From: Lithobates sylvaticus
Lineage: Eukaryota > Chordata > Amphibia > Anura > Ranidae
DNA length: 64,000 bases
NCBI GenBank assembly: GCA_028564925.1
Contig: CM053030.1
Span: 374,699,445 to 374,763,444, forward strand
Direction of reading: 5' to 3'
Numbering within the stretch: position 1 is the first letter of the stretch; every line of letters begins with the position of its first letter. Below are positions 1 through 11,340 of the stretch, in pieces. Below the pieces are notes generated by a model. That model saw only the letters and a program-made list of their open reading frames with translations, did no database searches and was not told where the DNA came from. Both the position numbers and the translations under genes were made by a program.

Positions 1-9
1 TTATTGCAG

Positions 10-153
10 GCCTTGGTGAACTGGGATCCCGTAGATAAGACAGTGCTTGCCAATGAGCAGGTGGATGAACATGGTTGTTCTTGGCGATCTGGAGCAAAGG
101 TGGAGCAAAAGTATCTGAAGCAGTGGTTCCTTAAAACTACAGTTTTTGCAAAG
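10..153 (+). CDS. LARS2: LARS2 exon: entry to the CP1 region
   Basis: This 144-bp exon encodes 48 residues, beginning [15 protein letters not shown] and ending in LKTTVFAK. It contains the class Ia LeuRS signature NWDPVD..VLANEQV, a Cys-x-Trp pair in HGCSWRSG, and the KYLKQWF motif that precedes the CP1 insertion. The part of the protein is catalytic: it binds the tRNA acceptor end and leads into the inserted domain. The acceptor is TTATTGCAG at 1-9 and the donor is GTATGA from 154. Phase is 0 at both ends, and the join AAG|GCA to the next exon recreates the K-A-M-Q order of the human protein. Assignment rests on near-identity to remembered vertebrate LARS2, and a bacterial-type LeuRS is the only reasonable alternative family. 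Confidence 0.95.
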
Positions 154-503
154 GTATGACGCATCACCACAAAAATCAAAAAAGCTTCTGATTATAGTGG
201 ACGTGGCAAAAGTGAAGTTCTCATAGTAAAATGCAAGGTAAACTAACACAACTAGGTGATTGCTGTTACTGTAGTGTAACTGTACATGTCATGTACAACA
301 TGCTTAATGTGATTTTTGTCTACGTTTTTTTCCTAAAAGAAACCTAAACTAAGAAAATATATTTAAAAAAAAGGCGTCTCCTGCTGAGCTCTCCTTCTAA
401 AGATGCTAGTTGTCTGATTGGCATTTTCATCCAATGACTTTCCAATGCTGTCTGAGTTACTGACCTTGAACAAGTTCTGACTTCACTCTGGCTTTTTAAT
501 CTA
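154..503. other. Intron sequence with no recognised feature
   Basis: Start of the 20.1-kb first intron in the window. AT-rich, with a GTATGA donor at its left edge. I see no repeat, RNA gene or open frame worth reporting. Confidence 0.6.
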
Positions 504-720
504 CAGTGGATATAAAAAGTCTACACACCCCTGTTAAAATGTCAGGTTTCTGTGATGTAAAAAAAAATGAGACAAAGATAAATCATTTCAAAACTTTTTC
601 CACCTTTAATGTGACCTATAAACTCAGTTGAACAACAAACTGAAATCTTTTAGTTGGAGGGAAGTAGAAATAAAAAAAACTAAAATAATATGGTTGCATA
701 AGTGTGCACAACCTCTTATA
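504..720 (+). mobile_element. Tc1/mariner left end, interrupted by an L1 tail
   Basis: A TA dinucleotide at 502-503 is followed by CAGTGGATATAAAAAGTC, the terminal repeat of a Tc1 family common in frogs and fish, then its characteristic A-rich subterminal stretch. The copy is cut at 720 by the minus-strand L1 tail. A few tens of bases after 2386 may be its continuation. No transposase and no right end remain. Confidence 0.75.
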
Positions 721-2385
721 AATTCTTCCAATATGTTTATTATTTTTAAAACATATTTAATAAAACAGGTAAGGCAGTATGATACACGTATTTTGCTATC
801 ATAAAACCTCTAACGTAGTATTGAAGGTTATTGGGCTACAAGCACACAGATATATGGCTCAGGATAAACAGTAGAACAGTAAAAGTATCCATAATATTCC
901 GGTCACATGCAGTAGCATAACAGATATTTAAAAATGAACCCTAAGTCTCTACTAGTGCACGTAGATCAACAGTAGGTATTTTAATCTAAAGGGATGGTAG
1001 GGTAATTCTTTAAGGGCTGCATGCTAGTATATATCAGAGGAAGTTCGGTAAGAACAGGTATTCCACCTCCTCACCCCCGCACCCCTGTCGGGATCTGACT
1101 GTGTGTGGGTGGGAGGTTTTTCTATCCGATATCGAGTGCTTCCGCTACCTGTCTCTGAGTTATGTTCCATTTCATATGACCTAGTTCGTTAAGTATGAGT
1201 CCGGTTTAATATTGTCAAGCGTTCTTTAATACCATGCTTAATGTAGAGTAGTATCGTCTGCAATACTACAGTAAGGCTAATTGTGGGGGGAGGGGGGGGT
1301 GGGGAGAGGAAGGGTATTAAGGTTAGGAAGGAGGTGGGGGGTATGAGCGTTAACACTATCCCGGCACCTGGGTCAGGTGGAGGAATCTGCCCCCCAGGTC
1401 AAGCTATTGGGTTTCAAGAAGAGATCTGTATTCTGTGGATTCTTTAAAGTGGAGCCAACAGGCCCATGTTTTATGGAATTTGGGTGAGGTCTCTTTTACC
1501 TGGTGAATTAGGTCCTCCATCTCAGCTGTCCTTTCTACTCTACGGATCCATGCGGAAATGCTTGGGGGTGAAGTAGTCTTCCAGTGGATAGGTATGCATA
1601 GTTTTGCTGCATTAATCATGTACAATATTAGGGATTTAATAAATATTGGGCAGGGTTGAAGTCCGGGACGTGGGTTGTGATTTTCGAGATAAGGCGGTGT
1701 ACCTCTGTCCAGTATGGTTGGATTAAGGGGCAGTCCCACCATAAGTGCAGCAGTGTCCCCTTAGCCCCATTGCATCTCCAACAAGCTGGGAGGACGTTGG
1801 AGTAGCATTTGTGCAATATGTCAGGAGTTCTGTACCACCTTGAGTAAATTTTGTATCCATTTTCCTGTACGGACACATTAAGAGAGCCCTTGTGAATGTG
1901 TAGAAGAATCTGATCCCAGTCATTTTGAGACAGGAAGTATCCAGTACCTTCGCCCATTTGTGGCTGGACGGATCATCAGTGGTAGTGGTTTTAGTAAAGA
2001 GTAGTGCGTACATCTCTGACACGATGTGTCTTTGGGGATCAGACCTAATACACTTTTTCAAATGGTGTGCGCTCTCTGCTCCATTGATGTGTCGCAGGGG
2101 AGTTGAGCAGGAAGTGTCTAATTTGGAGAAAGTTAAAAAAGGTTATATTCCTGTCAGGGCACTTGGACACTAGAGATTGGAAGGATGTCAGCTCTCCTCT
2201 ATCAAAGAGGGAGCCCGCTCTGATGGAGTCTGTGCCAGTGCATGCGATGTTGCGAGCGTATTTTATACCTGGGGGAAATCTGGATTGCGGTCTAAGGAAG
2301 TCAGCGGTCCGGGAGAGGATGCGATATTCGTCTTTTTGCAGATAAAACGAAAAATTTGTAAAGTCAGGCCAATTGTGGGGTGTGA
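721..2385 (-). mobile_element. 5'-truncated L1-group LINE, 3' part of ORF2
   Basis: The 14-bp sequence CACAACCTCTTATA occurs at 707-720 and again at 2386-2399 and is a clean target-site duplication. Reading the minus strand, the element ends in TATTGGAAGAATT, matching the TATTGGAAAAAA end of the full-length LINE at 33.6-41.7 kb. Minus-strand frames between about 2060 and 1400 give the ORF2 C-terminus: a YKIYSRWYRTPDILHK block, the CWRC...HLWWDC zinc-knuckle-like motif, and INAAKLCIPIHWKT. Each has a clear counterpart in the full-length copy. The frame changes several times, so it is dead and older than that copy. The A tail has decayed. Confidence 0.88.
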
Positions 2386-2689
2386 CACAACCTCTTATAT
2401 AAGTATAAAGTAATTGACATCAAAAATCAGTGGCTGGTTAGTGTGATCACTTAATGTAAATTGTTCTGTGTAGAGCATGTTAAAAGTGACAGAGATAGTT
2501 TAATCCCTATGTTCCTCTTGAAGGGGACTGTGGTGGTGTGTTTCGGATCAGTCACTGGCAGATGGGCACCTACTAATACTTTTGAAGGGAACAGATTGCC
2601 CCATTGTGCTCCCCGTCCAGCTGGGTTGGTCCGGATGCGGCACCTTCTGTCTGTGATTGAGTTTGTGGTCACCCTTCTCTCTTCTCGAA

Positions 2690-3030
2690 CCAAGTATTTT
2701 GTTACTCTGGTACTGGCTTTTTTCCTGTGTATATATCACTAATCACTACTCCCTGAAGATGCCTGTTGGCGAAACGCATAGAGATCCTCACCAGTGATTA
2801 CTGATTCCTGTATCCGGCCCTGTAGATGGAAGACTTCTGCTGTTACCACCTTCTTATGTAACATAAGTATATGGGGTGGATGTACACAGGTCTCAGCTTA
2901 TGCAGATATTCATTGTGTATATAGATGGAAAATGCAATGTTTACAGTCAAATAGATTTCGCATATGTTTTTACGGAATTAATTTTAACTGATCAATGTTG
3001 CCAATAAACTTTTGTACATTTTTTTACTTT
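2690..3030 (+). repeat. Interspersed repeat with hammerhead-like core
   Basis: The centre reads CTGAAGA (2753-2759), then a GCC-TGTT-GGC hairpin (2761-2770), then GAAAC (2771-2775), the order of the CUGANGA / stem II / GAAA hammerhead core. Flanking AATCACT (2741-2747) and AGTGATT (2795-2801) can pair around it. The 3' part ends with CAATAAACTTTTGTAC and a T-rich run. Penelope-like elements and related frog repeats carry such cores. The family assignment is inferred, and the bounds are approximate. Sequence from 2411 to 2690 is unassigned. Confidence 0.45.
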
Positions 3031-3497
3031 TGACGTCCTCGTTTCTTTGATTTTGGTATTGCGGATGGCAGCCATTAAAGTCCTATACTTTTTCTTTTTC
3101 TTTTTTTCTAATCGTACATTATGGGTGTGGTACTATGGTGATCAAGTTATGTCTCAATCTCTTTACAGTAATCCCCATGTTCCATATACTCCATAAAATT
3201 GCACAAGAATATTTTTTTATTTCTTGTATTTATATTGGCTCAAAATATGTGTAAGCACTTTTTACAGTGCATAAAGTGCAAATACATAGCTCCAGTCTTA
3301 TCAATCCCTGTCCCCCGAAGTCCAGGAGCATCCCATGCGCAGCTTTCATGCAGAGGAATGCAAATTGTCTGCCAGTATTTTCTGATAACATGCTGCATTT
3401 ACCTTGCCATCAATTTTCACAAGATTCCCCGTGCCTTTAGAGCTCACACACCCCAAAACATCAGTGAGCCACCACCATGCTTCACAGTGGGGATGTA

Positions 3498-4214
3498 CAC
3501 TATATTACCAAAAGTATTGGGATGCCTGCCCTAAACGCACATGAACTTTATAGGCATCCCAGTCTTAGTCCATATGGTTCAATATTGAGTTGTCCCACCC
3601 TTTGCAGCTATAACAGCTTGAACTTTTCTGGGAAGACTGTCAACAAGGCTTAGCTGTGTGTCTATGGGAATGTTTGACCATTCTTCCAGACGCGCACTGA
3701 TGCATCTCTGGAAGGCTCTGATGTTGTAGAGAAAGCCTGGTTCGCAGTCTGTGCTCTAATTCATCCCAAAGTTGTTCTATCGGGTTGAGGTCAGGACTCT
3801 GTGCAGGCCAGTCAAGTTCCTCCACCCCAAACTCAGTCATCCATGTCTTTATGGGCCTTGCTTTGTGCAATGGTGCACAGTCATGTTGGAACAGGAAGGG
3901 GCCGTCCCTAAACTGTTCCCAGAATGTTGAGAGCATGAAATTGTCCAAAATTTCTTGGTATGCTAACGCCTTAAGAATTCCCTTCACTGGAACTAAGGGG
4001 CCAAGCCCAACCTCTGAAAAACAACCCCAAATCATAATCCCCCTCCACCAAATGATTTGGACCAGTGCACAAAAGCAAGGCCCATAAAGACATGGATGAG
4101 CGAGTTTTGGGGTGGAGGAACTTGATTGGTCTGCCTGAAGCTGTTAAAGCTGCGATTGAACCCTACGAACTAAGACTGGGATGCTGGTGTCCCAATACTT
4201 TTGGTAATATAGTA
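3498..4214 (-). mobile_element. Tc1/mariner copy inserted in another Tc1
   Basis: The termini CACTATATTACCAAAAG (3498) and CTTTTGGTAATATAGTA (ending 4214) are inverted repeats, with TA at 3496-3497 and 4215-4216. Internally, the minus strand encodes the second half of a transposase, including MIWGCFSEVGLGPLVPVKG, FQHDCAPLHKA at the second catalytic position (the usual QDNDPKH is changed) and [15 protein letters not shown] around the last catalytic Glu. The element is about 0.7 kb, so the first half of the gene is deleted and it cannot make transposase. The insertion interrupts an outer Tc1. Confidence 0.88.
3640..4035 (-). pseudogene. Tc1 transposase C-terminal fragment
   Basis: This open minus-strand stretch of about 131 codons is the C-terminal half of a Tc1-type DDE transposase, the enzyme that cuts the element out and joins it to TA sites. 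It holds the WGCFS motif and the DLNPIE motif with the last catalytic acid. The DNA-binding helix-turn-helix domains and the first catalytic Asp are absent. The frame ends without a family-like C-terminus. It lies inside the 3498-4214 element and is a decayed fragment, not a host gene. Confidence 0.85.
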
Positions 4215-4410
4215 TATTTTCTTTTTATGGTTTTGATTATAAAGCTCTATTTTGATCTCGTCACTCCAGATTACAGTGTGGCAGAAACTGTGAGGCGTGT
4301 CAAGGTGTTGTTGGGCATATTGTAACTCGGCTTTTTTGTGGCATTGGTGCAGTAAAGGCTTCTTTCTGGCAACTCGACCATGTAGCCTATTTTTGGCCTG
4401 CCTTAATCTG

Positions 4411-5150
4411 TAGTGCTGCTCTAAGCAAAAAAGGAAGATGTATATTGCCCCGCTGGTGCTCAGGAATGCGGTGCCGGCATGAAATATAAACATCCAGTAG
4501 TGTGTAGTGTGCTCTCCCAGTCAAGTCTATGTTGTTAACATGTGTGAGATGGCCTCAGCCTTATACCATGCCACAAACCACAACCTCTGACATGTTTCGC
4601 CACACCCACTGGGGGGCTTAAGCTGGCCAAGCATTATACAATTTTCTTATTAAGTTTCCTTCAGATTCAACTATGTAGTGCAAGGGCCTGCCTAATTGCA
4701 TACAAATTAACAGGGTTTAGGTTTGACCTCATATTATATGGTTTTGGTAAATCTAAAGGAAAGTTGTACAAGAAAATTGTATAATGTATGGCCAGCCTTC
4801 GTTATAGACTGATTCTATTTCCCCATATCTTATTAATTCATATCACCAACTTAATAACTTGCACATGTTTATCTCCTCGACTCCACGGCCAGTTCTTCTG
4901 TCCAGCGTCTAACCTTTACCTCTATGACTAAGCCCCGGTGGGTGGGGCAACATGTCAGAGGGTCTGGCTTGTGGAGTGGTGTAAGGCTGAGGCCATCTCA
5001 CGCATGTTAACAACGCAGACTGGACTGGGAGAGCAGTGATTTTTCTAAGTATACTACACACTACTGCTTGGTGATGTTTCATGTCGGCACCCCATTCCTG
5101 AGCACCAGCGGGACAATATATATCTTCCCTTTTTGCTTAGAGCGGCACTA
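4411..5150. repeat. Large inverted repeat, arms about 210 bp
   Basis: The left arm (4411-4620) and the right arm (about 4929-5150) are inverted copies of each other. Examples are TAGTGCTGCTCTAAGC against GCTTAGAGCGGCACTA, and GTTAACATGTGTGAGATGGC against GCCATCTCACGCATGTTAAC. Near the apex, the minus strand of the left arm has GGCGAAACATGTCAG, like the GAAAC end of the hammerhead-like cores elsewhere in the window, but without a CTGANGA partner. The 310-bp loop holds a MITE at 4619-4799. Confidence 0.8.
4619..4799. mobile_element. Palindrome-ended MITE, 181 bp
   Basis: The inverted termini are AAGCTGGCCAAGCATTATAC at the left and GTATAATGTATGGCCAGCCTT at the right, continuing inward with ACAATTTTCTT and AAGAAAATTGT. 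There is no coding capacity. The element sits at the apex of the 4411-5150 inverted repeat. Confidence 0.75.
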
Positions 5151-6343
5151 CAAGTATAAGGCATATATAAGTATAAACATATCACCCTGAAGATGTTTAC
5201 AATTTAATGTCCACATTGCCCTTACACACTCGCTAGGGTTATTGTTGGAGGAAGCCAGCTAGCCTATCAGTATGCTCTTTGATTATTTGGACAAGGCTAT
5301 GTCCCGCTGAGGATTAAACAAACCAGTACTGTCCTGTCAAAGTATGTGTAATTTAGAGGGCTACAGGTAAATGCATAGGAATTACCTTTAGAATACATTT
5401 TAAGCTTTAGTGCCAGTGAGTCATCACCATCGGGCTATGCCGAAATGACATGAGCTTTGAACAAATAGCTCAATTTTCACATCTGCCTTTTTGATGTTTA
5501 ATTCCTTCATTCCCCTGCCAGCCTCCACTGTGCCAAGCAATGAAGTACAAGATGGTCTTTTTATTAAAGTGAGCTGTAATCATGCCTCAACGTTGTTTGC
5601 AACGCACAGATTACTACTTCTTTTTCTTATTTTGCTACAAATAACTACCTGCAATTTTTTGGTGTATTTCCTTAATAAGTCACACATAGACATGGTAGGA
5701 ACTTCCAACAATATGATTCAAATCAGCAGCTTTGCATGTTTTAGCGACTTGGGCAGACATAAGCAGTTGCCATGGTGACTGGTTTTCCACATGTTAGTCT
5801 TTGATGCTAAATTTCCGTGTTTTTGAGGAGTCTTTGTGATTGTCAGCAATTGTGTTGCCCTGAGGAATACAGTATGGTTTTTCCCAATATCAACTTGCTT
5901 TTGCAGCACAGGGCTAACATTTTAGCTCTGCTAAAAAAATGTATTGATGTACACTATGACTACATTTGTAGCTGTTACTATTAGTATGATGATGTGTGTG
6001 AAGATGTTATTTCTGGTTCATCTAATGATAGAAAAATTTTATATTTTATTTGGAATATTTGGAACATGTAGTTTCAGTTACTTTGACCACTTTACCCTTA
6101 AAAATGCCTTCAAACTTGGGTGTTCAGTGTTTACTTTACATATATGACTGCTACACAAGACTTTTTGTAGTTTGTTACATTTCTAGTTATGTCTACACCC
6201 AGGTATGATTTTCTAAACCTGGCAAAAAAAAAACTAAGCCATAGATTCCATGTATCCCCTTTTGCCACTTAGATGTGCAGAAACATATTACAAAGAAAAG
6301 GCCAAGTTTGCTAAGACAATGGCAGAACTTGGTCCCTAAGATA
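5151..6343. other. Intron sequence with no recognised feature
   Basis: About 1.2 kb of AT-rich intron. Short open frames occur here but none has family features, codon structure or splice context. No repeat recognised. Confidence 0.5.
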
Positions 6344-6812
6344 CTATATTACCAAAAGTATTGGGACGTGTGCCTTTACACACACATGAACTTTAATGCC
6401 ATCCTAGTCTTAGTCCGTAGGGTTAAATATTGAGTTGGCCCACCCTTTGCAGCTATAACAGCTTCAACTCTTTTGGGAAGGCTGTCCACAAGGTTTAGGA
6501 GTGTGTCTATGGGAAAGTTTGACCATTCTTCCAGAAGTGCATTTGTGAGGTCAGGCACTGATGTTAGACGAGAAGGCCTGGCTCGCAGTCTCCGCTCTAA
6601 TTCATCCCAAAGGTGTTCAATCGGGTGCAGGTCAGTCAAGTTTCTCGACCCCCAAACTGGCTCATCCATCTCTTTATGGACCTTGCATTGTACACGGGTA
6701 TGCAGTCATGTTGGAACAGGAAGGAGCCGTCCCCAAACGCTTTCATGCTCCCACAAAGTTGGGAGCATGAAATTGTCCAAAATGTCTTGGTATGCTGACA
6801 CAGGCCAGGTTT
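6344..6812 (-). mobile_element. Tc1/mariner fragment, same family as 3498-4214
   Basis: It begins next to TA (6342-6343) with CTATATTACCAAAAGTATTGGGA, the terminus seen at 3498, and the next 450 bp align with that copy, including the minus-strand SPDLNPIE-region text (here degraded to ...LHPIEHLWDELERRLRAR). It stops at about 6812 inside the transposase, with no second terminus. Confidence 0.82.
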
Positions 6813-8502
6813 AGGATTTAGATTAAAACATCTCTGGTCCAGCCGAGCACCCTAACCTAATTTAACGCAGAAAAAACCTTATTCAGGTTCCTACTTAAAG
6901 TATAACTAAACGCAAAATTTTTATGGATTGTTTCGTACTCCAGTCCTGGTTTCAGAAAGGATTTTAAACAATTATTTCTGAATTTCTTAAAATTGGTTAC
7001 AATGTAAATGTCCCCACACCACCACAAAAGTAAACTAAGCTTTTAAGAGAAAGGTGATCCCTTATGTGTCAGGGCTTCCCATTTTAATAATCTATATATT
7101 ACTTTGAACATGGTCTGTGTTTATTGGCTTGTGCCAGAAAGGCATGGGGTGCTCAGATGTCAGCTACATGTGATACACCTAGATGACATCTCTGCCCCAA
7201 GCTCTTAATTCCACTTAGTGGCCAATAAAGAATATCCCCCAATTGGATCTGACTACCAGCTGACACTAGACACCAATTTTATCACCTTGAACCGAGGAAG
7301 TGGCAATTCAAAGCCACAAAAAAGGTGTTTTATTTGGTAAAATAAAGTAATTGGATGTTTTACTAAAGCAGTACGACTTGTGCCTATCCTTTGAACAACC
7401 ACATCGGGCGTCTCTGCCAATCAAACTGCCTAAGCGTAATTTTGTGCTAACTCTTTCAGCTTCTAGGATTCTTTTAAGTTTTTGTTCTCTAAGTGACCTC
7501 ATTTGTTCACTGGTCAAAAGAAAAGAAGATCCTTGCAGCCTGAGGCATAAGGAAATAAGGCTCACCATGAAATATAATAAAAAAAGAGTGCACCAGTGTG
7601 TGCTGGCAAAATGGGTCTTGTAGAAAGGGAAACCTTAAACTGCACAGAAGAGACATGAGTAGCTAAACGTGTTAGAGTGAATAATTATATGAGAACCTGG
7701 GTTTTGTTTGAATTGGCCAGTCCTTTTATCTTTCTGCTAACTTTGAGCTAATAGGCCCCATGGGAACCTGGATATATCGCAAACAAGTTGGGTGACTGAA
7801 TTATGAATAATTGTATTTTGCATCTCTGTATTCAAATCAGTTAAACATGCATACAGAGTAATAGCATTTTATCTTGCATTGTAACAAAGTAGCGATATTT
7901 TTTAGGCTTTTCTAACCGTATATGCCTGAAAATTGTTGTGCTGAATGTTAAGTATAAGGATGTCTGAATTGAGCCTTGATCACATCAAGTCATTGAAATC
8001 TTCAGGTCTAAATAATTGCAATCTTGAGGGCTAGTGAAAAAGATCCTTCTGTTATTTTCTTTTACATCCATCATCCATGCATCCAAACTGCTGCGTGTAA
8101 AACTTCTGCTACTGTGGCGCAACAGGGCAGGATGGGCACAATGTGGTTGTACTGTGGTTAGCACATGGTCTTGTTCGAAATAATACAAACTTTTTGAGTA
8201 TTGCAAAATTCTAAAATGGAAGCAAAGCAGATAAAACTTTTTCCTCCCAGCACCAACAATAGCATAAGGCCATGTTCATATCTGAGCAGTTTGTAGCTTG
8301 AGTCTACAAAATGCACAACATTAAAGCCTCCTTGTTATAGTAAAAAAGGAATTAAAAAAATATATAGTTTTAATAAAAGTACCTAGGTTTGCACTTTTAG
8401 CACAGTTACATTTTTGGGGGAGGATCAAGTTTTGTACACACCTTTCCATTATGCACATTCACTGCAATCTCCATTTACACTTTTGAAAAGTGCTCCACAC
8501 AC
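6813..8502. other. Intron sequence, largely unassigned
   Basis: About 1.7 kb. A CTTAAAGTATAACTAAACGC stretch near 6893 resembles the AAAGTGATACTAAAGG end of the MITE at 57012 and may be a decayed relative. The rest shows nothing I can name. Confidence 0.45.
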
Positions 8503-8505
8503 TTA

Positions 8506-8931
8506 TGCCTTGTACACACGGTCGGACATTCCGACCACAAAATTCCTCTGATTTTTTCAGACGGATTTTGGCCAAAACTTGTCTTGCATAAACACGGTCG
8601 CACAAAGTTGTCGGAAAATTTGATTGTTCGGAACGAGGTGACGTACAACACGTACGACGGGACTACATAGAGGCCAGTAGCCAATAGCTTTCGTCACCAA
8701 ATTTTTTCTAAGCATGCGTGGCACTTTGTGCGTCAGAATTCTCGACACACGATCGGAAAAAGTCAGATCGGATTTTGTTGTCGGAAAATTTTAGATCCAG
8801 CTCTCAAATTTTTTCAGTCGGAATTTCCAATGGAAAAAGTCCGATAGAGCCCACTCACGATCGGATTTTCCGACAACACAATATTCTGATTGGACTTTTT
8901 CCATCGAACTTCCGACCGTGTGTACAAGGCA
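8506..8931. mobile_element. MITE with TTA target duplication, 426 bp
   Basis: The termini TGCCTTGTACACACGGTCGGA and TCCGACCGTGTGTACAAGGCA are perfect 21-bp inverted repeats, flanked by TTA at 8503-8505 and 8932-8934. A three-base TWA-type duplication is typical of PIF/Harbinger elements, so that superfamily is the likely source. The interior is a series of further short inverted repeats built on TCGGAAAA and has no open frame. The perfect ends suggest a fairly young copy. Confidence 0.85.
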
Positions 8932-8934
8932 TTA

Positions 8935-9951
8935 CAAGTTATTTAGGACATACATTAATGACTACTGTGCGATGCACATTGGGTTGTCAGGACGTTTGAG
9001 CAATTAATTAAGTTAGCCTGATCGATTGTTTAATCGATCAATGTATAACAGTGTCTCCAATATATTTAAAAAAAATATTTAAAATAATTAAGCTGACCAA
9101 TTCATTATTCCTGAGATTCATTGCTCCATGCAGATATTCTGAAGCACAATATAATTGTGTGAAAGTATGGACTATGAAACAATAAAAATAAGTAAAGATT
9201 TATTTTACAATAAATCACTTAACAAACACCATTAACAGTTGTATTGATAGTGTAACACAGACACTGAAATAAGATTCACAATGATTTCCCTCAGTTTACC
9301 CTGCTAAAACATAGGTGTATACTAGAATTAATCAAATAATTTACTCTTGTAGATACCCTAACTAATTATAACTAAACTTGGCAGACAATAATCTGCATTT
9401 GACCGACTATAAACGTTATTCCAGTGCAGTGATTAAAGGGCAGGGATCGTTTGAGAATTATGCCAATACGGCTAAAATATAATACTCTAATTAAAATATA
9501 ATAATCTAGTTCCTAGGTGTTAGGGTATTATGAACAGAACATCAAATTAACCAGCACAAACTATTGCAATTGCAATTTTAATTGAACAGACTAGAATCAT
9601 CAAATTATTGCAGAATGTTAGTCACCCTCCAAGTAGATGAAGTGGATCGCTTGAGATAAAAGGATAGGGCCTTAAAATGGCTGCCTACCAAACAGTAAAA
9701 TTGTTTACCGATGGGTGGAGTCAATCTCTGATGAGCATCAATGGTGAATAGGAATGGTTATGAGTCTTCATACTCATCCTCCTAGCTAAAAAAAAGTATT
9801 TCTAGGGAGATCATTACATTAGATGAATTATCTTGTAAAAAGTTACAGTAATATTTATTCCATCGTAATACAGCAATACATTAGTAATAAGGGTGCCTGG
9901 TTACCTTCAATGGTGTTAAAAATGTGTTTCAAGCAACATTATATATATTTT
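8935..9951. other. AT-rich intron with no recognised feature
   Basis: About 1 kb, very AT-rich. A short hairpin, TGATCGATTGTTTAATCGATCA, lies near 9020. Nothing else recognised. Confidence 0.5.
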
Positions 9952-11278
9952 GCAGATTTATTAAAAAAGAAAAACTGAAATATCACATGGTCCTAAGTAT
10001 TCAGACCCTTTGATCTTACAGCTCACAGTGCATGTCAGAGCAAATGAGAATAATGAGGTCAAAGGAACTGCCTGAAGAGCTCAGAGACAGAATTGTGACA
10101 AGGCACAGATCTGGCCAAGGTTACAAAAAATTTCTGCTGCACTTAAGGTTCCTAAGAGCACAGTGGCCTCCATAATCCTTAAATTGAAGACATTTGGGGC
10201 GACCAGAACCCTTCCTAGAGCTGGTCGTCCGGCCAAACTGAGCTATCGGGGGAGAAGAGCCTTGGTGAGAGAGGTAAAGAAGAACCCAAAGATCACTGTG
10301 GCTGAACTCCAGAGATGCAGTCGGGAGATGGGAGAAAGTTGTAGAAAGTCAACCATCACTGCAGCCCTCCACCAGTCGGGGCTTTATGGCAGAGTGGCCC
10401 GACGGAAGCCTCTCCTTAGTGCAAGACACACATGGAGTTTGCTAAAAAACACCTGAAGGACTCCAAGATGGTGAGAAATAACACTCTCTGGTCTGATGAG
10501 ACCAAGATAGAACTTTTTGGCCTTAATTTTTAAGCGGTATGTGTGGAGAAAACCAGGTACTGCTCATCACCTGTCCAATACAGTCCCAACAGTGAAGCAT
10601 GATGGTGGCAGCATCATGCTGTGGGGGTGTTTTTCAGCTGCAAGGACAGGACAACTGGTTGCAATCGAGGGAAAGATGAATGCGACCAAGTACAGGGATA
10701 TCCTGGATGAAAACCTTCTCCAGAGTGCTCAGGACCTCAGACTGGGCCGAAGGTTTACCTTCCAACAAGAAAATTACCCCAAGCACACAGCTAAAATAAC
10801 GAAGCAGTGGCTTAACAACAACTCCGTGACTGTTCTTCAATGGCCCAGCCAGAGCCCTGACTTAAACCCAATTGAGCATTTCTGGAGAGACCTAAAAATG
10901 GCTGTCCACCAATGTTTACCATCCAACCTGACAGAACTGGAGAGGATCTGCAAGGAGGAATGGCAGAGGATCCCCAAATCCAGGTGCGAAAAACTTGTTG
11001 CATCTTTCCCAAAAAGACTCATGGCTGTATTAGATCAAAAGGGTGCCTCTACTAAATACTGAGAAAAGGGTCTGAATACTTAGGACCATGTAATATTTCA
11101 GTTTTTCTTTTTTTAATAAATCTGCAAAAATGTCAACAATTCTGTGTTTTTCTGTCAATATGGGGTGCTATGTGTACATTAATGAGGAAAAAAAATAACT
11201 TAAATGATTTTAGCAAATGGCTGCAATATAACAAAGAGGGAAAAATTTAAGGGGGTCTGAATACTTTCTGTCCCCACT
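9952..11278 (+). mobile_element. Tc1/mariner element, left end truncated
   Basis: The right end is complete (GTCTGAATACTTTCTGTCCCCACTG, ending about 11278). The left side begins inside the long inverted terminal region at CAGATTTATTAAAAAAG, whose inverse CTTTTTTTAATAAATCTG lies near 11108. About 150 bp of outer left terminus are missing. The body carries a near-complete transposase gene in three frames (10053-11062). Confidence 0.88.
10053..11062 (+). pseudogene. Tc1 transposase, broken by frameshifts
   Basis: The ATG at 10053 starts MRSKELPEELRDRIVTRH, the first helix-turn-helix of a Tc1 transposase. A one-base loss near 10130 (KKISAALKV would be expected) shifts the frame. The next block (10163-10456) carries the GRPAKLSYRGRRALV linker and the second helix-turn-helix. 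A second shift lies near 10425 before the WSDETKIELF block with the first catalytic Asp, and a third near 10530 after GLNF. The last block (10517-11062) has [31 protein letters not shown] with the catalytic Glu, and ends GASTKY with a stop. The second catalytic motif reads FQQENYPKHTAK instead of QQDNDPKH, so the Asp is Glu. About 336 codons fits the family's usual length of about 340. It is dead. Confidence 0.92.
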
Positions 11279-11285
11279 GTGTGTG

Positions 11286-11330
<45 letters not shown>

Positions 11331-11340
11331 TGCAAGCAAT
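11286..11340. repeat. (TA)n microsatellite
   Basis: About 50 bases of near-perfect TA dinucleotides directly after the Tc1 right end, whose TA target may have seeded it. Just after it, ATATACACAGTATATTG occurs twice, at about 11349 and 11380. Confidence 0.9.

Larger units (their letters stand above)
3285..4425 (-). mobile_element. Tc1/mariner remnant (outer copy)
   Basis: On the minus strand, 4219-4425 reads as transposase (LWRVARKKPLLHQCH-type text and a SDEIKIELYNQNH segment) and 3285-3495 continues with the glycine-rich stretch after a VKHGGGS-type motif. The two halves are split by the inner Tc1 at 3498-4214. Both termini are missing or too diverged to place. It is a non-functional fragment. 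Confidence 0.75.

Noticed and set aside
10634-11022. Minus-strand frames opposite the Tc1 transposase
   Set aside because: They are antisense shadows of the transposase gene.
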